Below are positions 6,105 through 9,006 of a DNA stretch of 9,006 bases, one piece after another. The notes under the pieces are model-generated. The model was given only the letters and a program-made list of their open reading frames with translations. It ran no database searches and was not told the origin of the DNA. Position 1 is the first letter of the stretch. Every line of letters begins with the position of its first letter. The stretch comes from Methylobacter sp. (GTDB taxonomy: Bacteria > Pseudomonadota > Gammaproteobacteria > Methylococcales > Methylomonadaceae): positions 1-9,006 of the forward strand of contig JAQTLI010000085.1 of NCBI GenBank assembly GCA_028714995.1, read 5' to 3'. A program made the translations under genes and the position numbers.

Positions 6105-6284
6105 CGGGAACAGCACCTGATTGTTAGTCGTCGAATCTTATTCGGCTTGGTTTTTGTATTTATAGCCTATCTCTGTAGACCGTTCGCCCTGAACTATCGA
6201 AGGGTTTCTTCAGTCCCCGGGAATAGGCACTTAACTGGAGATTTAGTCATGAAATACCTTATCAGATTTTTTTCCGCATTTTTT
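6105..6284 (+). repeat. lipoprotein leader repeat, copy 2 (functional copy)
   Basis: Partner of 3997-4173. It runs from CGGGAACAGCACCTGAT through the REP-like unit (6175-6213) and the CTGGAG ribosome binding site into the first 12 codons of the BON lipoprotein gene. The two 39- and 33-base identical blocks, with diverged DNA between, suggest a fairly old duplication with selection or conversion on parts of it. Confidence 0.85.
6175..6213 (+). repeat. REP-like palindromic unit in leader copy 2
   Basis: Base-for-base identical to 4064-4102. The CCCT and AGGG arms can form a small stem in RNA about 40 bases before the start codon, close enough to influence translation or mRNA stability. Confidence 0.45.
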
Positions 6285-6563
6285 ATAGCCCTGACATTAA
6301 TGACTGCCGCAGGTTGCGCATCGACGCCAAAACAGGAGGGAACCGGGGAGTATGTTGACGACAGCGTTATCACCACCAAGGTCAAAGCGGAGTTATTGAA
6401 TGAGCCCAACCTGAGCTCCGGCTCTGTCAATGTTGAAACCTACAAAGGCGAAGTTCAATTGAGCGGCTTTGTAAATTCCCGTGCCGAGAGTCACAGAGCG
6501 GTCGAAATTGCTCGCAGCGTCAAGGGCGTAAAATCGGTCAAGAATAGCATTCAGATCAAATAA
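6249..6563 (+). CDS. BON-domain lipoprotein
   Basis: A 104-residue lipoprotein. Residues 1-22 form a lipoprotein signal peptide ending TAAG before Cys23, the lipid attachment site. Residues 38-104 form one BON domain (VDDSVITTKVKAELL, then NVETYKGEVQLSGFV with Gly67 and Gly73, then VKGVKSVKNSIQ). BON domains are thought to bind phospholipid or other envelope surfaces; OsmY-type members respond to osmotic and envelope stress. With lipidation it should sit in the periplasm on the inner or outer membrane. CTGGAG eight bases upstream fixes the start; an earlier in-frame start at 6003 would translate the repeated leader. The DUF883 gene follows after 14 bases, suggesting one operon. A decayed paralogue of its 5' end lies at 4137. 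The shared palindromic element and a long leader precede it. Confidence 0.92.
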   Translation: MKYLIRFFSAFFIALTLMTAAGCASTPKQEGTGEYVDDSVITTKVKAELLNEPNLSSGSVNVETYKGEVQLSGFVNSRAESHRAVEIARSVKGVKSVKNSIQIK

Positions 6564-6577
6564 AGGATAAAACCGTC

Positions 6578-6808
6578 ATGGAAACACTAGATAAAGTATC
6601 CGATTCTGCGCATGAAGCTTACGACAAGATCACCAGAGCGAGCAGTCACGCTGTAGATGTGATTGGCGAAAAAGGAGAGCAACTGAAAAAAAGCGAGCAG
6701 CGCTTAATGAAGAATTGCCGCGGTTATATCAGCGAGAACCCCATAGCGTCGGTGAGTATCGCAGTAGCGGCCAGCTTTCTGCTGAGTTGCCTGTTATGCC
6801 GACGTTAG
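6578..6808 (+). CDS. DUF883 family protein (YqjD/ElaB-like), first tandem copy
   Basis: A 76-residue protein with an N-terminal helical, charged region (1-50) and a C-terminal membrane anchor (about 57-73) ending in arginines. This is the layout of YqjD/ElaB proteins, which in E. coli are tail-anchored inner membrane proteins linked to ribosome binding in stationary phase. It is 62 % identical (47 of 76 by hand) to the next gene. The anchor of this copy has Ser and Cys where copy 2 keeps the family's Gly residues (ASFLLSCLLCRR against AGFLLSRVLSGR), so it may be diverging. AAAGGATAAAACCGTC precedes the ATG. It lies 14 bases after the BON lipoprotein gene. Confidence 0.88.
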   Translation: METLDKVSDSAHEAYDKITRASSHAVDVIGEKGEQLKKSEQRLMKNCRGYISENPIASVSIAVAASFLLSCLLCRR

Positions 6809-6822
6809 ACCATCAATCATCA

Positions 6823-6856
6823 TGAGCCACGAATGCCTTAAATGACACGTGGCTCA
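6823..6856 (+). repeat. inverted repeat between the two DUF883 genes
   Basis: TGAGCCACG (6823-6831) pairs perfectly with CGTGGCTCA (6848-6856) around a 16-base loop, in the 66-base gap and just before the ribosome binding site of copy 2. There is no T-run. It may be an RNA processing or stability element that sets relative levels of the two proteins. Confidence 0.5.
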
Positions 6857-6874
6857 AATAGATAGGAAACCATC

Positions 6875-7105
6875 ATGGAAACAATAGACAAAGCAGCTAT
6901 TTCCGCACATGAGGCTGTCGATAAGATCGCCGGTGCAACCAATCAAGCCGCAGAAGCGCTTGGCCAAAAAGGAGAGCAACTGAAAAATACCGAACAGCAA
7001 TTGATGGCGAATTGCCGCAGTTATATCAGCGACAACCCCATAACGTCGATGGGTATCGCGGTGGCGGCCGGCTTTCTGCTGAGCCGCGTGTTAAGCGGCC
7101 GTTAA
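6875..7105 (+). CDS. DUF883 family protein (YqjD/ElaB-like), second tandem copy
   Basis: A 76-residue paralogue of the preceding gene with the same plan: charged amphipathic helix with KGEQLKNTEQQL at 32-43, conserved NCRSYISDNP, then a tail anchor ITSMGIAVAAGFLLSRVL ending in Arg. It keeps the Gly residues usual in the DUF883 anchor, so it is the more typical member. ATAGGAAACC upstream is a weak ribosome binding site. The holin-like gene starts 13 bases after it, the same order as yqjD-yqjE in E. coli. Confidence 0.9.
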   Translation: METIDKAAISAHEAVDKIAGATNQAAEALGQKGEQLKNTEQQLMANCRSYISDNPITSMGIAVAAGFLLSRVLSGR

Positions 7106-7118
7106 ACAGTCAATTATC

Positions 7119-7559
7119 ATGAAAACGGACGCGGTAGAGGATGAGACTCCTGGGCAAACTGCAACACGCGGCGATCCGATGAGCGGTTCCGGCGTGCTGG
7201 AGGATGCCCAGTCGTTATGGCATGAACTGCGTGGACTAACCCATGATCGTTTTCGGCTCGCTGCGCTGGAAACACAGCGGGCGGGCAAGAGTCTGGTAGC
7301 CATGATCGTGGCGGGAGTGATGGTTGCCGGTTTGCTGAGCAGCGCGTGGCTTGGACTCATGGCCGCCGCCGTGCTGGAGCTGGTCAAAAACGGCATTGTG
7401 ACGAGTAGCGCCATACTGTTTGCCGTCGCTTTCAATTTGCTTTTCGCGATGATCCTCTTTGGCATAATACGCCGCAAAAGCCGTTATCTACGATTTCCCG
7501 CGACCCTCCGCAGTCTTCAGCCCATGCCTCCAGAGCACCGGAATGCGGAGAAGTCATGA
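7119..7559 (+). CDS. phage-holin-like family membrane protein (DUF1469, YqjE-like)
   Basis: A 146-residue inner membrane protein. A soluble amphipathic N-terminal part (DAQSLWHELRGLTHDRFRLAALETQRAGKS, 29-58) precedes two long hydrophobic segments at about 58-88 and 97-118, with a basic C-terminal tail. This matches the DUF1469 family; despite the family name these are chromosomal proteins, not known lysis holins. The neighbour order DUF883, DUF1469, small membrane protein copies the yqjD-yqjE-yqjK arrangement. No Shine-Dalgarno is visible before 7119, so translation may depend on the DUF883 gene ending 13 bases earlier. A later Met (residue 21) is possible but has no better site. The stop overlaps the next gene. 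Confidence 0.85.
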   Translation: MKTDAVEDETPGQTATRGDPMSGSGVLEDAQSLWHELRGLTHDRFRLAALETQRAGKSLVAMIVAGVMVAGLLSSAWLGLMAAAVLELVKNGIVTSSAILFAVAFNLLFAMILFGIIRRKSRYLRFPATLRSLQPMPPEHRNAEKS

Positions 7560-7975
7560 TGGCATCCTACCTTAAGTACAAGTCTCTGACAGCTCAGATC
7601 AGGGATGCGGAGCGGCAGGTGTTAAACCGTCGACGGGGAGTCGGTGTTAGTGCCGCTACACTGGTCCGGAAGATACACCAACAGATGACCTCTCCGGCAA
7701 CCTTGCTGCTGGCGGGCGGCATCGGATTTATCATTGGTGAACTCACCAAGTGCCAACCTACCAACTCACGTGGCACTGCTAATAAGCCACGTGCTGCTAA
7801 GGCCTCCCCCTTGACGACCGCGCTAAACCTCATTACTTCAGTCCGCACTTTATATATGGCCTTACCTATAGCCTGGATGATGAAGTCCTTCCATCAACCA
7901 GGCGCGGTTAGGTCAAGTGCCCGAACGGCAATTCCGTCCGGTAGTGGAGCAGACAGTGCCAAAACTAATATATAA
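7556..7975 (+). CDS. hypothetical membrane-associated protein in the yqjK position
   Basis: A 139-residue basic protein, not assigned to a named family with certainty. Residues 1-45 are helical and charged, followed by a short hydrophobic segment PATLLLAGGIGFIIGEL (47-63) with a glycine-rich face. A Pro/Ala/Lys linker follows, then a second moderately hydrophobic stretch at about 86-109. The ATG overlaps the upstream TGA (ATGA), and GGAG lies five bases before it, so it is translationally coupled to the DUF1469 gene; Met1 or Met2 could be used. Its position corresponds to yqjK of the yqjDEK operon, and short proteins with this hydrophobic segment commonly follow DUF1469 genes. Function is unknown. 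Confidence 0.75.
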   Translation: MMASYLKYKSLTAQIRDAERQVLNRRRGVGVSAATLVRKIHQQMTSPATLLLAGGIGFIIGELTKCQPTNSRGTANKPRAAKASPLTTALNLITSVRTLYMALPIAWMMKSFHQPGAVRSSARTAIPSGSGADSAKTNI

Positions 7976-7986
7976 AAAATGGAGTA

Positions 7987-8018
7987 GGAAATTTAGCTCA
8001 ATTTTTCATTAAATTTCC
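7987..8018 (+). terminator. possible weak terminator after the yqj-like operon
   Basis: GGAAATTTA (7987-7995) pairs with TAAATTTCC (8010-8018), a 9-base AT-rich stem with a T-containing loop, 11 bases after the stop codon. There is no T-run after the stem, so it may instead protect the 3' end. Confidence 0.3.
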
Positions 8019-8113
8019 ACTAATAATGGGATTCCTTGTAATAATGCAGCTGATTCCCATAGATTAAGGGGGGAAATTAAATTTTGAAGGCTGGCGGCTG
8101 AGTTTTGACGTAG

Positions 8114-8143
8114 CCTCGGCGGCTTCTGGTATAGCCGCCGAGG
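8114..8143. repeat. strong GC-rich inverted repeat
   Basis: CCTCGGCGGCT (8114-8124) pairs perfectly with AGCCGCCGAGG (8133-8143) around an 8-base loop. Outside, TTGAC and GTCAA extend the stem past a short GTAG bulge. There is no adjacent T-run. It could be a bidirectional transcription barrier between the operon and the ice-binding gene, or a dispersed palindromic repeat. Confidence 0.55.
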
Positions 8144-8348
8144 GTCAAGTCGATAGCTGTTGGCTGCTCTTTTTGGATACCAGAGAACCGTCACAGACGC
8201 GTGGTTTAAATCAGTTCAATAACGGTAATGCAGTTCTTGTACCTGTGCTTTAACTTGCCGTGTTTGTATATGTTAGTAAGTGATTATTTCCTCCATCTGG
8301 GCGAAACCTTAATAATGTATAACAAATAACGATTTAGGAGTGAATGTA

Positions 8349-9006
8349 ATGAAAATACCAAAATACTTGTCGATACTGTCATTGGTAGCGATCGGAACAC
8401 TTTATGGCACCTCGCCGGCATCGGCTGTGCAATTTCTGAATTCGGCGCAGAGCTTCGCAGTTCTGGGTGCCTCGACGGTGACCAATACCGGCTCTACCAC
8501 CATCTGGGGAGATGTGGGTGTCTACCCGGGTCCTTCGATCTCTGGTTTTCAAATTCCGCCAGCCAACACGGTGGTGGAAGGTCCGGGGTCAACAGGCCTG
8601 ATTGCTGGACCGGGGCTCGTGGCCGGGACGATATACATAAGTCATGCAGTCGCGCAGCTGGCTCAGACTGATGCCCTCGCTGCGTACAATATACTTAAGG
8701 GTCTGCCGGCCACTAGTAACCTGACTGGTCTGGATCTGGGTGGACGCATACTCACGCCCGGCGTCTATCATTTTGACAACTCGGCTCAATTGACGGGAAC
8801 GCTCACTCTCGACGCCCAAAACAATCCCGATGCACTCTTCGTATTCCAGATCGGGAGCACGCTCACGACCGCAAGCAGCGCGGTTGTCAACGTGATCAAT
8901 GGCGGTGCAAATAACGGCGTGTTTTGGCAGGTCGGCAGCTCTGCGACTCTCGGTACCAGCACGGTTTTTGCAGGAAATATTCTCGCGAATCAGAGCATCA
9001 CCCTGA
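8349..9006 (+). CDS. ice-binding family protein (DUF3494), 3' end beyond the window
   Basis: An open frame of 219 codons without a stop, cut by the window edge. Residues 1-26 are a signal peptide (ending SPASA before VQFLNSAQ). The rest matches the DUF3494 ice-binding beta-helix fold: FAVLGASTVTNTGSTTIWGD near the start, GDVGVYPGPSISGF, the helix AQTDALAAYNILKGLP, GGRILTPGVYHFDNSAQLTG, ALFVFQIGSTLTTASSAVV, and NNGVFWQVGSSATLGTSTV leading to AGNILANQSITL. Such secreted proteins bind ice or inhibit its recrystallisation; some family members act as adhesins. AGGAG at 8336-8340, eight bases before the ATG, supports the start. Nearly the whole domain seems present; a C-terminal sorting or anchor segment may lie beyond the edge. 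It is commonly found in cold-living bacteria and is often horizontally acquired. Confidence 0.93.
   Translation, partial: MKIPKYLSILSLVAIGTLYGTSPASAVQFLNSAQSFAVLGASTVTNTGSTTIWGDVGVYPGPSISGFQIPPANTVVEGPGSTGLIAGPGLVAGTIYISHAVAQLAQTDALAAYNILKGLPATSNLTGLDLGGRILTPGVYHFDNSAQLTGTLTLDAQNNPDALFVFQIGSTLTTASSAVVNVINGGANNGVFWQVGSSATLGTSTVFAGNILANQSITL

Larger units (their letters stand above)
5680..6248. other. gene-free region: 3' flank and long leader of the BON lipoprotein operon
   Basis: No supported gene. It holds the inverted repeat at 5754-5785, the shared palindromic element copy D and the 300-base lipoprotein leader. A small hairpin, TTGCCA (6052-6057) with TGGCAA (6063-6068), also lies in the leader. 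The stretch 5847-5996 resembles 1722-1866 upstream of the copper-storage gene. Confidence 0.6.
6557..7121 (+). repeat. tandem duplication carrying the two DUF883 genes (unit 297 bases)
   Basis: Start and stop codons of the two genes are both offset by exactly 297 bases. Homology extends outside the genes: TCAAATA and ATAGGAAACCATC-like DNA before each ATG, and CAATCATCATGA / CAATTATCATGA after each stop. In unit 2 that trailing ATG is the start of the holin-like gene. In unit 1 it gives only MSHECLK and stops. Thus the unit included the next gene's start codon. Confidence 0.75.
7976..8348. other. gene-free spacer with several inverted repeats
   Basis: No supported gene. It contains an AT-rich hairpin just after the operon, a small ATGGGA/TCCCAT repeat (8026-8031, 8055-8060), a strong GC-rich hairpin (8114-8143) and the upstream region of the ice-binding gene. 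The shared palindromic element seen elsewhere is not recognisable here. Confidence 0.6.

Noticed and set aside
3800..6213. CRISPR-like array from recurring short palindromes
   Set aside because: The repeats are few, unevenly spaced, differ in sequence and come with long conserved flanks tied to gene starts; no cas genes.
6003..6248. Longer N-terminus for the BON lipoprotein
   Set aside because: It would place 82 residues before the lipoprotein signal peptide; this DNA is the leader repeat.
7091..7477. 128-codon frame antisense to the holin-like gene
   Set aside because: Composition-driven shadow of a membrane protein gene in GC-rich DNA.
7119..7559. Prophage origin suggested by the holin-family name
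   Set aside because: DUF1469 proteins are chromosomal YqjE relatives; no endolysin or phage genes are nearby, and the operon context is yqjDEK-like.

Overview
The window looks like chromosomal DNA of an environmental Gram-negative proteobacterium. The evidence is an OmpA-type porin with a peptidoglycan-binding domain, a lipobox lipoprotein, and a yqjD-yqjE-like operon. A cysteine-packed Csp-type copper-storage protein, a PQQ-type sorbosone dehydrogenase relative and a DUF3494 ice-binding protein suggest, without proving, a cold-tolerant gammaproteobacterium, possibly a methanotroph of the Methylobacter kind. No rRNA, tRNA, CRISPR array, transposase or phage structural gene was seen.

Layout. 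An ompA-family gene runs leftward (21-1064). A gene-free stretch (1065-1910) separates it from a rightward pair: a cytosolic four-helix copper-storage protein (1911-2261) and, 22 bases later, an exported PQQ-type beta-propeller dehydrogenase (2284-3636). From 3637 to 4812 there is no intact gene. This part is built from decayed copies of the leaders and first codons of two genes further right: a remnant of the BON lipoprotein gene (4137-4172) and a frameshifted copy of the small His/Ala-rich exported protein gene (4676-4812). Intact genes resume with chaB (4821-5054), the His/Ala-rich protein (5356-5679) and the BON lipoprotein (6249-6563). The lipoprotein is followed closely by two tandem DUF883 genes (6578-6808, 6875-7105), a DUF1469 holin-like membrane protein (7119-7559) and a YqjK-position protein (7556-7975). 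After a 373-base spacer with inverted repeats, a DUF3494 ice-binding protein starts at 8349 and runs off the window.

How it fits together. Most of the intact genes encode small envelope, membrane or stress-type proteins. A shared non-coding element, an imperfect palindrome near TGTGCGGTACCGCACA followed by a GGCTGATTTT-CGGCTA-like tail, occurs four times. It lies upstream of ompA (minus strand), the copper-storage gene, the dead lipoprotein copy and the live lipoprotein operon. This suggests one regulator or promoter type for a stress/envelope regulon, and spread of the regulon by duplication of leader-plus-gene modules. This shared control signal and the modular leader duplications are the most unusual things in the window; the regulator itself is not here.
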